Shown: in pieces, positions 31,332-40,581 of the stretch
Layout of the letters: every line of letters starts with the position of its first letter
Position numbering within the stretch: the first letter of the stretch is position 1
Assembly: GCF_018614075.1 (NCBI RefSeq)
Contig: NZ_JAGGOZ010000008.1
Location: 16,088 to 80,087 of the forward strand
Source: Streptomyces sp. ISL-94
GTDB taxonomy: Bacteria; Actinomycetota; Actinomycetes; Streptomycetales; Streptomycetaceae
Reading direction: 5' to 3'
DNA: 64,000 nucleotides
The notes under the pieces: model-generated
The model's input: only the letters and a program-made list of their open reading frames with translations
Told to the model about the DNA's origin: nothing
The model's database searches: none
Made by a program: the position numbers and the translations under genes

Positions 31332-32518
31332 GAGTCCGATCCTAGGGGGATGCGGGCGACCAGCCGGAAGCCGGTCTTGCCGGCCGGGCCCGCCGACAGG
31401 CTGCCGCCGACCGCCTCCAGGCGTTCCGTCAGGCCCGTCAGGCCGTTGCCTGCCGGGGCGGCCGGGCCGCCGGATCCGTCGTCCGCCACCGTCAGTTCCA
31501 CGAAACGGCCCGCCAGTGTCTGCCGGCCGGTCAGCGTGACCGCGCACCGCTTCGCCCCGCTGTGCCGGACCACGTTCGTGACCGCCTCGCGCAGGGACCA
31601 GGCCAGGGCCGACTCCGCCTCCTCCGAGAGTTCTTCCGGGAGGTCGTCCGCCGGCCCCGCCGGGAGCTCGGCCACCACGCCCGCCGCCGCCAGCGCGGTC
31701 CGGGCGCCGGCGAGTTCACCGGGCAGCGTGGGCCGCCGGTAGCCGCTCACCGCCTCGCGTACGTCGACCAGCGCCTGCCGGCTGACCCGCTCGATGTCCG
31801 CCACCTGCTGGGCGGCGGCCTCCGGCTGCCCGGGCAGCATCCGGCCCGCCAGCTCGCTCTTGAGCGTGATCAGCGACAGCGAATGGCCCAGCAGGTCGTG
31901 CAGGTCCCGCGCCATTCGCAGCCGTTCCTCGTTGGCGGCGAGCTGCGCCACCGTGGCCCGCGCCTCGCGCAGTTCGATGGTGGTACGGATCATCGCGCGG
32001 ATGCCGACCATCGCGAAGCCGCCCATCAGGGCCGGGATCAGCAGGCCCGCCAGGTAGGCGTCGCCGCCCGGGACCACGAAGGCCGTGGCCGTCATCAGGG
32101 CGGTCGCTCCCGGGACCGTCCACCGGGAGATCTCCCCGGGCAGCGCGACGCCCGAGGAGATGGACACGTAGACGAACAGGACGAGCCATTCCCGGCCCAG
32201 GCTCAGCGACAGGACCGTGGCCTGGGTGGAGAGCACCGCCAGGGAGAGCAGGACCCGGCGGACCGCCATCTGCGGGATGGTGCGGAAGATCAGCACCAGG
32301 TACCAGGCGACGAAGGCCGCGAGGCCCACGCCGCCGAGCAGCCGGGCCCCGAGGCCGTGTCCGCCGCTGACCAGGTCGGTGACGGGCGCGCTCAGGTAGA
32401 AGAGCCAGATGCTGATCCAGAGGGCCTTCACCACCTTCTGGCCGCGGCTCTCCGGCCGTTTGGCGATCTCGGGGAAGCCCCGGTCTGCGCGGTCTTCGTA
32501 TTCCTTCGTACACGCCAC
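31328..32518 (-). CDS. DesK-type sensor histidine kinase
   Basis: This 396-residue membrane kinase has a short basic N-terminus, then five or six membrane helices (about 30-190), and a HisKA_3 dimerisation domain with the phosphoacceptor His in RMARDLHDLLGHSLSLITLK (20 residues). The ATPase domain has an N-box at EAVTNVVRHS and G-box GNGLTGLTERLEAVGG. It is placed as the sensor partner of the response regulator it overlaps (ATGA). GTG 32518 starts 4 bases after the permease stop. The signal is unknown; related systems in Firmicutes sense membrane state or peptide antibiotics. Confidence 0.92.
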   Translation of the reverse strand: MACTKEYEDRADRGFPEIAKRPESRGQKVVKALWISIWLFYLSAPVTDLVSGGHGLGARLLGGVGLAAFVAWYLVLIFRTIPQMAVRRVLLSLAVLSTQATVLSLSLGREWLVLFVYVSISSGVALPGEISRWTVPGATALMTATAFVVPGGDAYLAGLLIPALMGGFAMVGIRAMIRTTIELREARATVAQLAANEERLRMARDLHDLLGHSLSLITLKSELAGRMLPGQPEAAAQQVADIERVSRQALVDVREAVSGYRRPTLPGELAGARTALAAAGVVAELPAGPADDLPEELSEEAESALAWSLREAVTNVVRHSGAKRCAVTLTGRQTLAGRFVELTVADDGSGGPAAPAGNGLTGLTERLEAVGGSLSAGPAGKTGFRLVARIPLGSDS

Positions 32519-32522
32519 GGGT

Positions 32523-33263
32523 TCACGCCTTCACTGAGTCCTTGCGGTACAGCCAGGCGGCGGCACCGGTGAACAGTACGAAGTACACGGCGAGGACCGC
32601 CACGTCCTTTGCGTGCGGAGCGCCGCCCAGCTCGATGGCCTGGCCCAGGCCCGCGTAGGCGTGGGTGGGGAGCCAGCTCGCGATGGTCTGGAGCCATTGC
32701 GGGAAGTTGGCCGTGGGCATCCACAGGCCGCCGAGGATCGACAGGCCGAAGTAGAACAGCATCGTGATGGGGCGGACGTTGTCCCCGGTCGCCAGGTATC
32801 CGATGGCCACGCCGAGTGCCGCGAAGACCAGGCTGCCGGCCCAGATCGCGCCGGTGAGGGCGAGCCACTGCCAGACCTCGAACCGTACGTCCTTCACGGC
32901 GGCCGCCACCGCGAAGACGACCAGGATGGACGGGAGCGAGAGGACGCCCGCGCCGGCGGTCTTGGCGAGGACGTAGCCGTGACCGGGGAGGGCGGTCAGT
33001 CGCAGCTGGCGGACCCAGCCCTTCTCGCGCTCCTTGGCGATGCGCTCGCTGTTTCCCATGAGGACGGCGGTCAGGGCTCCGAAGGAGGCCATGGCGACCA
33101 TGTAGAAGGCGGGCATGGCCAGTTCGGTGCCCATGACCTTGGTGGTGCCGCCGAGGGTGCCGCCGAGCATCAGGAAGAGGGCGGCGGGGTAGAGCACGGT
33201 GAAGAAGAGGTACTTCTTGTTGCGCAGGGCGCGGGTGATTTCGAGCTTGATGAGCGCGTTCAC
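32523..33263 (-). CDS. ABC-2 type transporter permease
   Basis: This 246-residue ABC-2 permease has about six membrane helices. It opens ALIKLEITRALRNKKYLFFT and has the family pattern LTALPGHGYVLAKTAGAGVL and GGLWMPTANFPQWLQTIASW in loops before the last helices. It forms the membrane part of an exporter with the ATPase it overlaps. GTG 33263 overlaps the ATPase stop (GTGA). Its substrate is unknown; drug, lipid or peptide export is usual for this class, and a NatA/NatB-like Na+ exporter is an alternative. Confidence 0.9.
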   Translation of the reverse strand: MNALIKLEITRALRNKKYLFFTVLYPAALFLMLGGTLGGTTKVMGTELAMPAFYMVAMASFGALTAVLMGNSERIAKEREKGWVRQLRLTALPGHGYVLAKTAGAGVLSLPSILVVFAVAAAVKDVRFEVWQWLALTGAIWAGSLVFAALGVAIGYLATGDNVRPITMLFYFGLSILGGLWMPTANFPQWLQTIASWLPTHAYAGLGQAIELGGAPHAKDVAVLAVYFVLFTGAAAWLYRKDSVKA

Positions 33264-34198
33264 TGGGAGGCCTCCTCGGTGAGGGCGATGAAGGCCTGTT
33301 CCAGGCCGAGGCCTGCGACCTCCAGGTTGCGGGGGTAGAGCCCGAGCGCGTACACGGCGCGGACGGTCGCGTCGGCGTCGGCTGACTGGAGCCGCACGGT
33401 CGCGCCGTGCCGCTCGTAGGCCCTGAGGGCGGGCAGGGCGCGGAGCAGCTGATCGTCCACGGCGTCGTGGCCGTCCAGGTCGAAGGAGATCTTCCGGGCG
33501 CCGGCCCTGGCCTTGATCTCGGCGGCGGTGCCGTCGGCGAGGAGCCGGCCCTTGTTCAGGACCAGCACCCGGTCGGCGATCGCGTCCGCCTCCTCCAGGT
33601 AGTGCGTGGCGAAGAGCACCGTGCGGCCCTGGGCGGCCTGTTCCCGCATCGTGGCCCAGAACGCCTGGCGGGCGGTGACGTCCATGCCGGTGGTCGGCTC
33701 GTCGAGCACGATCAGGTCGCCCCGGCCGGCGGTGGCGAGGGCGAAGCGGACGCGCTGCTCCTGGCCGCCGGAGAGCTTGTTGACCATCCGGCCGGCGATC
33801 TCGGAGACCCCGGCGCGGGCCAGTACCTCCTCCACCGGGTACGGGCGCGGGTGCAGGGAGCAGCCGAGCGCCACGAGTTCGCGTACGGTCACGTCCTCCA
33901 TCAGGCCGCCGCTCTGGAGCATCGCGCCGACCCGGCCGGCGGCGACGGCCTCGCGCGGGGTGGTGCCGAAGAGGCGTACGGAGCCGGAGTCGGCGGGGCG
34001 CAGGCCGAGGAGGAGGTCGAGGGTGGAGGACTTGCCGGCGCCGTTGGGGCCGAGGAGTGCGACGGTCTCGCCCGGGTGGAGTGCGAGGGAGAGGCCGTCG
34101 ACCGCCCGGACCGTGCCGTAGCTCTTGGTCACGTTCTCGAAGCTCACCACGGTGTCGGTGGCGGGCTGCGCGGTGCGTGTCGCGGTGGTCGTCGTCAT
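33260..34198 (-). CDS. ABC transporter ATP-binding protein
   Basis: This 312-residue ATPase of an ABC exporter has Walker A GPNGAGKSST (about 50-59), Q-loop in GRVGAMLQSGGL, signature LSGGQEQRV, Walker B LIVLDEPTTGMD and H-loop ATHYLEEAD. The C-terminal 80 residues form the extra domain found in DrrA/CcmA-type ATPases (KISFDLDGHDAVDDQLL). It is the first gene of the four-gene set ATPase-permease-kinase-regulator, each overlapping or nearly touching the next. ATG 34198 has GAGTCT ending 6 bases upstream and no ribosome binding site; a leaderless start is possible. Confidence 0.93.
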   Translation of the reverse strand: MTTTTATRTAQPATDTVVSFENVTKSYGTVRAVDGLSLALHPGETVALLGPNGAGKSSTLDLLLGLRPADSGSVRLFGTTPREAVAAGRVGAMLQSGGLMEDVTVRELVALGCSLHPRPYPVEEVLARAGVSEIAGRMVNKLSGGQEQRVRFALATAGRGDLIVLDEPTTGMDVTARQAFWATMREQAAQGRTVLFATHYLEEADAIADRVLVLNKGRLLADGTAAEIKARAGARKISFDLDGHDAVDDQLLRALPALRAYERHGATVRLQSADADATVRAVYALGLYPRNLEVAGLGLEQAFIALTEEASQ

Positions 34199-34284
34199 GG
34201 CCCAAGACTCGCCCGTACGGGGCCTCGCGCGGCAGTGTCGGCCGTCGTGGGTGGCGGATGACGGATGTCATACGGCGGGCATGA

Positions 34285-34327
34285 CAGTGCCCCCGCACCG
34301 GGCCTTGCAGCCGGGGCGGGGGCACTG
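34285..34327. terminator. Hairpin terminator downstream of the proline-rich protein gene
   Basis: CAGTGCCCCCGC (34285-34296) pairs perfectly with GCGGGGGCACTG (34316-34327) around 19 bases. It lies 9 bases past the stop of the gene ending at 34336, within the 137-base gap before the ABC ATPase start. Confidence 0.85.
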
Positions 34328-34335
34328 GCCAGGGG

Positions 34336-36474
34336 TCAGCCGGCGTTGGTGTCGATGACGACGGTCCGCTCGGCGGTGGTCTTGCCGCGCAGGGCCTTGC
34401 CGAGGGCGCCGGCGACGTCCTGCGGGGTGACCGCGGTCTTGGCACCGGTGCCGCGGGTGATCAGGATGCCGTCGAAGGTGTTGCCGTAGCCCTCCTTGAG
34501 GGCTTCGAGGTCGAACTTCTCGACGAGGTGGCCGTCCACCGCCTGCATGCTGAGGATCTTGGGCAGGGTCTTGCTGCCGAAGGGCACGGACTTGGTGCCG
34601 ATCTTGACGATGGCGTTGGCGGACATCGCGGGCTCGGCGAACTCCTTCATGGCCCGGTCCAGTTCGGCCTGGTCGATGGCCGGCGTTTTGGTGGTGACCG
34701 GCAGTTCGACGACGGCGGGCTTGCCGGTGGCGACCATGTCGCGGAAGGCCTTGGTGACCTTGTCGACGGAGGCGTCCACGTCGAGGGTGGTGCCGGGGGT
34801 GCCGGGGACGGCCACGGCCTTGCCGGTGTCGAACGTGATGGTGGCCTCGGTGGCCGTGCCGGCGGTGCCCGCGAGTTCCTGGAGCGCGACTTGGAGCTTC
34901 TCCTCGTCGACGGGCATCACGGCGTCGGCCGTGCGCTCGTTGCCCAGGAGGGAGCCGATGACGGTGACCGGGTTGTAGTCGCTGCCGGCCGCGTTGCGGA
35001 CGGTGGTCTGGGTGTCCAGGGACAGGCCGGCCTTCTCGGGCTTCAGCTCGACCTGCTTGCCGCCGACGCTGAGCTGGAGCGGGGCGGTGGCGCGAGTGCC
35101 GAAGGCCGTCTGGAGCTTGGTCACGGCCTCGGCGCGGCTGCCGCTGATGTCGACGTCGAGCACGGTGGTGCCCTTGGGGACGTCGGAGTGGTTCAGGAGC
35201 AGCCCGGCGCCGTAGGCCACGCCAAGGAGGGCCAGGAGGCCGCCGCCGAGGAGGACCAGCTTGGAGCGGCCCTTCTTGGCGGACTTGCCGGTGGCCTTCT
35301 GCTGCGCGGGCGTGGGCCGGGGGGCGGCGGGCGCGGGCCCGGGCACGTCGGACACGGGGGGCCGCACCGAGTCCGGGCCGGGGCCGGGCACCTCGGGTCC
35401 GGGCCAGCGCGGCGCCTCGTCGGGGTGGGGGGCGCCGAGGGGGCCGGTCCCGAAGCCGGGGCCGCCCGTGGGGCCGGAGGGGCCCGCGGGGCCGGTCGGG
35501 GTGCCGCCGGCCGGAGTGCCGTAGACGGGGAACGCCTCGGTGGCGGGGCCGGCGTGGTCCTGGCCGGGGCCGTACGCCGGGAAGCCCTGGGTCGCGCCGA
35601 CACCGGGGCCGCCGGGGCGCGGGGCCCCGGGGCCGGCGGGGGGCTGGGCGAAGCCCTGGCCGTAGTCGGGGGCCGGCGGGCCGGAGGTGTGTACGGGCGG
35701 CGCGAAGCCCGCGCCCGGTCCGGCCGGAGGCTGCGGGCCGCCCACCCGGGCACCGGGAACCGGAGGCTGCGGGCCGCCCACCCGGGCGCCGGGAGCCGGA
35801 GGCTGCGGGCCGCCCACCCGGGCACCGGGAACCGGGGCCGGAGGCCCGGCGGGGCCCCCTCCCGGACCTGGAGCCGGGGCCGCGCCCATGCCGGCGCGCA
35901 TGCCCGCCCCCATACCCGGAGCCGGAGCAGCCGCGGGCGGCGGCGTGGGCGCCGGGGCCGGGGCGGGCGCGGGCGCCTTGCGCGGGGCGAACCAGTGGCC
36001 GACGGGCCCTTCGCCCTTCGCGGCGCCGCCCTGGTCGCGGGCCGGCTCCGCCTCGGCCTGGATCCGCGTCGGCACGGGCTTCGGCCGCTGCCCGAGCGCC
36101 GGATCGGACCCCCGCCCGGGGCCGTACGCCGCCTCGGGCGTCGGGTCGGGCCCCTGCGGCGCCGTCGGGCGCGCCTCGGGCTCGGCACCGGCCGGGCCCG
36201 AGTTGCTGCCCATGGCCTTGCGGACGACCACCGGCGGGATCGGCCGCGAACCCGGGATGTTGATCCGGATCCGGGTCGTCAGGGTGGTCTCGGTCTTGGG
36301 CCCGTCGGAATCGGGCGTGGACGACTTCGAGGTCACAGCGTTCTCCTCCGGGGTGTTCGCCGCAGCGTCCGTGGACGGGTACTGGCCGGTTCCATACGGC
36401 GGCGTACCCGGGGGGTAGGCGGCTCCACCGCGCCCCTGGGGCCCGGAGGACGAACTGTCAGTTTCACGACTCAA
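34336..36474 (-). CDS. Large proline-rich membrane-anchored protein with peptidoglycan-binding-like domain
   Basis: This 712-residue protein has three parts. Residues 1-400 are disordered, rich in Pro, Gly and Ala, with three 12-residue repeats PGARVGGPQPP in the middle. A basic patch and one membrane helix follow (LVLLGGGLLALLGVAYGAGL, about 410-430). The extracytoplasmic C-terminus (430-712) has beta-rich modules such as TTVLDVDISGSRAEAVTKLQ and VELKPEKAGLSLDT, the pattern of the PG_binding_4 domain seen next to VanW-like proteins. No catalytic site is visible. TTG 36474 follows GGGAGA by 7 bases. The function is unknown; envelope anchoring is the inference. Confidence 0.7.
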   Translation of the reverse strand: MSRETDSSSSGPQGRGGAAYPPGTPPYGTGQYPSTDAAANTPEENAVTSKSSTPDSDGPKTETTLTTRIRINIPGSRPIPPVVVRKAMGSNSGPAGAEPEARPTAPQGPDPTPEAAYGPGRGSDPALGQRPKPVPTRIQAEAEPARDQGGAAKGEGPVGHWFAPRKAPAPAPAPAPTPPPAAAPAPGMGAGMRAGMGAAPAPGPGGGPAGPPAPVPGARVGGPQPPAPGARVGGPQPPVPGARVGGPQPPAGPGAGFAPPVHTSGPPAPDYGQGFAQPPAGPGAPRPGGPGVGATQGFPAYGPGQDHAGPATEAFPVYGTPAGGTPTGPAGPSGPTGGPGFGTGPLGAPHPDEAPRWPGPEVPGPGPDSVRPPVSDVPGPAPAAPRPTPAQQKATGKSAKKGRSKLVLLGGGLLALLGVAYGAGLLLNHSDVPKGTTVLDVDISGSRAEAVTKLQTAFGTRATAPLQLSVGGKQVELKPEKAGLSLDTQTTVRNAAGSDYNPVTVIGSLLGNERTADAVMPVDEEKLQVALQELAGTAGTATEATITFDTGKAVAVPGTPGTTLDVDASVDKVTKAFRDMVATGKPAVVELPVTTKTPAIDQAELDRAMKEFAEPAMSANAIVKIGTKSVPFGSKTLPKILSMQAVDGHLVEKFDLEALKEGYGNTFDGILITRGTGAKTAVTPQDVAGALGKALRGKTTAERTVVIDTNAG
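35720..35835. repeat. Three 36-bp tandem repeats in the proline-rich gene
   Basis: Three near-identical 36-base units encode PGARVGGPQPP plus Val or Ala on the minus strand. The repeat begins close to GCGGGCCGCCCACCC and ends about 35,835. The edges are approximate. Confidence 0.8.
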
Positions 36475-36680
36475 GGCAGGTTCTCCCGGTTGGCTCCGCC
36501 GCCCGTCATACCGTGCGCGGGCAGCTCGGCGGCCCGTCCACCATACTGGCCGCCGCCCGTGCGCAACTGACCATGGGGAATCAGCGGTTCCTCATAGCCG
36601 TCCCCCGACGGTGTCCGAGCGCCCCGCGAGGCCCACGCGCGCCCCTGTGGACCGGCCCTCCGACGGGGTCCGACACCACG

Positions 36681-37064
36681 TCACTTGGCGGGCCGGGCGG
36701 CCGGAACCGGCCGGTCCGGCGGCCCGTGCATCGTGGCGCACATCACAGCGAAGACCGTTCCCCCCAAAAGGTATACATACGTACGGATTCCGGACGAACT
36801 CAGCAGGAAGTCCCCCTCGGGGCGCGGAAGGCCGAGCACCACGTAGGAGAGGAACCAGCCGGCCGCGGCCCCGCCCACCCCGAGCCCGACGCCGAGGGCG
36901 ATCCGCCCTCCGAGGAACAGCCCGAGGACGGCGAGCAGCCCGAGCACCAGGCCGCCTGGGGGCCACAGGTCCACCACCAGCCAGCCGGCCGCGCCGGTCA
37001 GCGCGCCCGCGACCAGCAGGCCGAGGCAGGCGGCGATCCGCCCCGGTGTCAGCGCCGCGCTCAC
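36681..37064 (-). CDS. DUF6113 family small membrane protein
   Basis: This 127-residue protein has four membrane helices ([77 protein letters not shown]). It matches actinobacterial DUF6113 as I know it. GTG 37064 overlaps the mshB stop by 4 bases, so the two are translated together. A role next to mycothiol synthesis is only suggested by that coupling; the sequence itself shows no enzyme motif. The 206-base gap after it, before the proline-rich gene, holds nothing else convincing. Confidence 0.75.
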   Translation of the reverse strand: MSAALTPGRIAACLGLLVAGALTGAAGWLVVDLWPPGGLVLGLLAVLGLFLGGRIALGVGLGVGGAAAGWFLSYVVLGLPRPEGDFLLSSSGIRTYVYLLGGTVFAVMCATMHGPPDRPVPAARPAK

Positions 37065-37957
37065 GCCGCCACCCCCGCGAAGAGGTCGTGCTCGCGCTCG
37101 CCCGCCGGGGCGCCCGGGCGGCCCGCGACGAGTTCGTAGTACTCGCGGGCGAACAGCGGCTGCGCCAGGTCGTTGGAGAGGGCGAAGAAGGGCCCGTCCA
37201 CGGCGATCTGGGTGGCGTGGGCCCGCATGGCGGCCGCCTTCGCCGCCACGAACTCCTCCGGGGCCTCGATCTCGGCCGTGATCCGCTCGTCGGCGACGAC
37301 CCCGGGCACGTCCTGCGGCGAGGCCAGCCCCGGGAAGGGCGCGGTGTTCCCGGCCTCGCGCAGCTTGGCGAAGCCCTCCTCGACCACCGAGAGGGGCACG
37401 CGGTTCCAGTAGACCTTCCCGATCGCGTGCGGCTCGCCGAGGTCGCGCCGGTAGGCGGATTCCGCGGCCAGTTCGGCGGCGCGCATGGCGACGCGGTGGG
37501 CCTGGATGTGGTCGGGGTGGCCGTAGCCGCCGTCGGGGTCGTAGGTGACGAGCACCTGGGGGCGCACCTCCCGGATCACTTCCACGAGATACGCGGCGGC
37601 CTCGTCCACGTCGGCCGACCAGAAGGCCTCCGGGCGGTCGTTCTGCGGGGCGCCCATCATCCCGGAGTCCCGGAAGCGGCCGGGGCCGCCGAGGAACCGG
37701 TGGTCGGTGACGCCCAGTTCGGCCATGGCCGCGGCGAGCTCGCCGACCCGGTGGGGGCCGAGCGCGTCGTCGCGGTCGGCCGCCAGGTGGGCGAGCCCGG
37801 GCGGGATGACCTCCCCCTCCTCGCCGAGGGTGCAGGTCACCAGGGTGACGTGGGCCCCCTCGGCCGCGTACTTGGCCATGGTGACGCCGTTGTTGATCGA
37901 CTCGTCGTCCGGGTGCGCGTGCACGAGGAGCAGCCGACGGGCGGGAAGACCGTTCAT
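37061..37957 (-). CDS. mshB: MshB, GlcNAc-inositol deacetylase of mycothiol synthesis
   Basis: This 298-residue zinc deacetylase removes acetate from GlcNAc-myo-inositol in the mycothiol pathway (the main actinobacterial thiol). The metal and catalytic motif is [12 protein letters not shown] at about 13-24. The second site, [13 protein letters not shown], supplies the remaining His near the middle. The length and ends ([20 protein letters not shown]) fit MshB rather than the related Mca, which is similar but acts on conjugates. ATG 37957 has TAGGCT ending 7 bases upstream and no ribosome binding site, so the transcript may be leaderless. DUF6113 overlaps its end. Confidence 0.92.
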   Translation of the reverse strand: MNGLPARRLLLVHAHPDDESINNGVTMAKYAAEGAHVTLVTCTLGEEGEVIPPGLAHLAADRDDALGPHRVGELAAAMAELGVTDHRFLGGPGRFRDSGMMGAPQNDRPEAFWSADVDEAAAYLVEVIREVRPQVLVTYDPDGGYGHPDHIQAHRVAMRAAELAAESAYRRDLGEPHAIGKVYWNRVPLSVVEEGFAKLREAGNTAPFPGLASPQDVPGVVADERITAEIEAPEEFVAAKAAAMRAHATQIAVDGPFFALSNDLAQPLFAREYYELVAGRPGAPAGEREHDLFAGVAA

Positions 37958-37981
37958 GGGCCCCAGCCTACGAGGCCGGGC

Positions 37982-38176
37982 TCAGAACTTGAGCCCACTG
38001 ATCATGCTGGCCACGTTGGAGGTCAGCTGGCTGAGGGTCGGGGCGACGGTGGAACTCGCCAGGTAGAAACCGAGGAGCACACAGACCACCGCGTGTCCCG
38101 CCTTCAGGCCCGACTTGCGGACCAGCAGGAATACGATGATCGCCAGCAGCACCACGGCCGAGATCGAGAGTGCCAC
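37982..38176 (-). CDS. Small hydrophobic protein, unknown function
   Basis: This 64-residue protein has two helices: LSISAVVLLAIIVFLLV at the N-terminus and AGHAVVCVLLGFYLASSTVA in the middle, with a short C-terminal tail QLTSNVASMISGLKF. It is probably an inner-membrane protein. GTG 38176 follows GGAGGTGA with good spacing. I recognise it only as a conserved type of small Streptomyces membrane protein. It lies 25 bases before the mshB start region on the same strand. No function can be given. Confidence 0.75.
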   Translation of the reverse strand: MALSISAVVLLAIIVFLLVRKSGLKAGHAVVCVLLGFYLASSTVAPTLSQLTSNVASMISGLKF

Positions 38177-38504
38177 GGCGTTTCACCTCCACGTCGAGCG
38201 GATATCGGTACGCATATTCGTGCTCGGCGGGAGTCATACCCACCGTGCGCTACGGATCATAACTATCCGTGCCAGCGCATCGATCGAAATCCGGCAGCAC
38301 GAGGGGCGCACGCCGCGCATGGAGAGGGTCACGGGGAGGCCGGCCGGAGTGCCTGTACGCCCCTCCGGCCGGCTGTCGGCACCCGCACGGCCGCACGTCA
38401 TCCAAGCTGCACGCCCGAGATCTCGGGTCAGAAACGGTCAAGTTGCCCCCGTGTAAACGGCGTTGGCGCGGCATATCCACGGGTGGCGCAAAATGATCGG
38501 TCCG
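38177..38504. promoter_or_regulatory. Intergenic region after the first Opp operon
   Basis: These 328 bases are gene-free. ACGGAT...ATCCGT (38252-38257 with 38265-38270) may be an operator. GCCGGCCGGAG (38339-38349) with CTCCGGCCGGC (38363-38373) is an 11-bp stem that may terminate the Opp operon ending at 38505. The CGAGATCTCG palindrome at about 38418-38427 is minor. The minus-strand promoter of the small membrane protein should lie near 38210. Confidence 0.5.
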
Positions 38505-39593
38505 TCACTCCTTGGTCAGCGGAGTCGGCGAGGGTCCCGGCGGGGCCCCGGGCGGCGGCCCCGGCGGCGGCGACACCTGCGGGACCACTTGCTTCTCCGC
38601 CGCGAAGTGACAGGCGGAGGGATGCGCCGCCGGACCCGACGGGAAGACCTCCGGGACCGCGAGCAGCGGCACTTCCACCACGCACCGCTCCTGGGCCTTC
38701 CAGCAGCGCGTGCGGAAGGGGCAGCCCGACGGCGGGTTGGCCGGGGAGGGCACGTCGCCGGAGAGGATGATCCGCTCGCGGTGGGCGCGGGCCTCCGGAT
38801 CGGGCACCGGCACGGCCGAAAGCAGCGCCTGCGTGTACGGGTGGGTGGGGTGGTCGTAGATCTGCGTGTCCGAGCCGATCTCGACGATCCGGCCCAGGTA
38901 CATGACCCCGACCCGGTCGGAGATGTGCCGCACGATCGAGAGGTCGTGCGCGATGAACACGTAGGACAGGTCGAAGTCGTTCTGGAGCCGCGCCAGGAGG
39001 TTGATCACCTGGGCCTGTACGGAGACGTCCAGCGCGGAGACCGGCTCGTCGGCCACGATGACCTCGGGCCGCAGGGCCAGGCCGCGGGCGATGCCGATGC
39101 GCTGGCGCTGGCCGCCGGAGAACTGGTGCGGGTAGCGGTTGATGTATTCGGGGTTGAGCCCGACCACGTCCAGCAACTCCTGGACCCTGCGCCGCCGGTC
39201 GCCCTTCGGGGCGACCTCGGGGTGGATCTCGTACGGCTCCCCGATGATGTCGCCGACCGTCATGCGCGGGTTGAGCGAGGTGTACGGATCCTGGAACACC
39301 ATCTGGATGTTGCGGCGCACCGCCTTCAGGGCGCGCCCGGACAGCTTGGTGATGTCCTCGCCCTTGTACGAGATCGCGCCCGCCGTCGGCCGTTCCAGGT
39401 GGACCAGCATCTTGGCCACGGTGGACTTCCCGCAGCCGGACTCGCCGACGATGCCCAGCGTCTCGCCGGCGCGCAGGTCGAAGGAGACCCCGTCGACGGC
39501 CTTGACCGCGCCGACCTGCTTGCGGAAGACGACGCCCCGGGTCAGCGGGTAGTGCTTGACCAGGTCCTTCACTTCGAGAAGGGGCTCAGGCAT
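38505..39593 (-). CDS. Oligopeptide ABC transporter ATPase, OppF type (system 1)
   Basis: This 362-residue ATPase energises peptide import from the cytoplasmic face. Walker [10 protein letters not shown], signature [17 protein letters not shown], Walker [13 protein letters not shown] and the OppF/DppF C-terminal motif with [11 protein letters not shown] are visible. The last lies in the oligo-HPY region with [11 protein letters not shown]. The ATG at 39593 has GGAG near it and overlaps the OppD stop by 8 bases. It is the last gene of a five-gene operon. It has a close paralogue at 45530; the body is nearly collinear with that copy, but the C-terminal tail here is a Pro-rich addition of about 15 residues. 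Confidence 0.93.
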   Translation of the reverse strand: MPEPLLEVKDLVKHYPLTRGVVFRKQVGAVKAVDGVSFDLRAGETLGIVGESGCGKSTVAKMLVHLERPTAGAISYKGEDITKLSGRALKAVRRNIQMVFQDPYTSLNPRMTVGDIIGEPYEIHPEVAPKGDRRRRVQELLDVVGLNPEYINRYPHQFSGGQRQRIGIARGLALRPEVIVADEPVSALDVSVQAQVINLLARLQNDFDLSYVFIAHDLSIVRHISDRVGVMYLGRIVEIGSDTQIYDHPTHPYTQALLSAVPVPDPEARAHRERIILSGDVPSPANPPSGCPFRTRCWKAQERCVVEVPLLAVPEVFPSGPAAHPSACHFAAEKQVVPQVSPPPGPPPGAPPGPSPTPLTKE

Positions 39594-40569
39594 GGAGGCA
39601 CTCCTTCCAGAAGTGGCAGGCGCTGGTCCGGGGCACCGGCGAGTCGGTCACCTCGTAGAGCGGCGGGACGTCCGTACGGCAGACGGGCTGCGCCATCGGG
39701 CAGCGGGGGTTGAAGGCGCAGCCGGGCGGGATGGCGAGGAGGTTCGGCGGCAGGCCCTTGATGGCGTACAGCTCTTGGCCCTTCTGGTCGAGCCGCGGGA
39801 TGGAGTCCAGCAGTCCGCGGGTGTACGGGTGCGCGGGCGCCTTGTAGATCTCGTGGACGGGGGCCGCCTCGACGATCCGGCCCGCGTACATGACGGCGAT
39901 CTTGTCCGCGACGTCGGCGACCACGCCCAGGTCGTGCGTGATCAGGATGAGGCCCATGTTCAGCTCCCGCTGGAGCTCGGCCAGCAGGTCCATCACCTGG
40001 GCCTGGACGGTGACGTCCAGGGCCGTCGTCGGCTCGTCGGCGATGATCAGCGAGGGTTCCAGGGCCAGCGCCATCGCGATCATGATGCGCTGGCGCATGC
40101 CGCCCGAGAACTGGTGCGGGTAGTCCCCCACCCGCTGCTTGGCCGCCGGGATCTTCACCCGGTCCATCAGCTCGACGGCCTTGGCCTTCGCTTCCTTGCG
40201 GGACGTCCCGCGGTGGACCTCGTACATCTCGCCGAGCTGCGCGCCCACGCTCAGCACGGGGTTCAGGGAGGAGAGCGCGTCCTGGAAGATCATGGCCATG
40301 TCGGCCCCGCGGATCGTGCGCCGCTCGTCCTCCCTCATCTTCAGCAGGTCGCGGCCCTTGAACAGGATCTCGCCGCCCGTGATCCGGCCGGGCGGCATGT
40401 CGAGGATGCCCATCACCGCCTGGGCGGTCACCGACTTTCCGGAGCCGGACTCGCCGAGCACGGCGAGGGTTTCGCCCTCGTCCACCGAGTAGTCGACGCC
40501 GTTGACCGCCTTCGCGACTCCGTCGCGCGTCGTGAATTCCACGTGCAGGTCGCGGACTTCGAGCAGCAT
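39586..40569 (-). CDS. Oligopeptide ABC transporter ATPase, OppD type (system 1)
   Basis: This 327-residue ATPase pairs with the OppF-type protein. Walker [13 protein letters not shown], signature [17 protein letters not shown], Walker [13 protein letters not shown] and H-loop [10 protein letters not shown] are intact. The C-terminal oligopeptide-binding region ends with [19 protein letters not shown]. It opens [20 protein letters not shown], typical for OppD/DppD, which carry a longer C-terminal domain than OppF. It lies 12 bases after the permease stop and overlaps OppF. Its substrate peptide is set by the binding protein, not by this ATPase. Confidence 0.93.
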   Translation of the reverse strand: MLLEVRDLHVEFTTRDGVAKAVNGVDYSVDEGETLAVLGESGSGKSVTAQAVMGILDMPPGRITGGEILFKGRDLLKMREDERRTIRGADMAMIFQDALSSLNPVLSVGAQLGEMYEVHRGTSRKEAKAKAVELMDRVKIPAAKQRVGDYPHQFSGGMRQRIMIAMALALEPSLIIADEPTTALDVTVQAQVMDLLAELQRELNMGLILITHDLGVVADVADKIAVMYAGRIVEAAPVHEIYKAPAHPYTRGLLDSIPRLDQKGQELYAIKGLPPNLLAIPPGCAFNPRCPMAQPVCRTDVPPLYEVTDSPVPRTSACHFWKECLHA

Positions 40570-40581
40570 GTGCGGGGCTCC

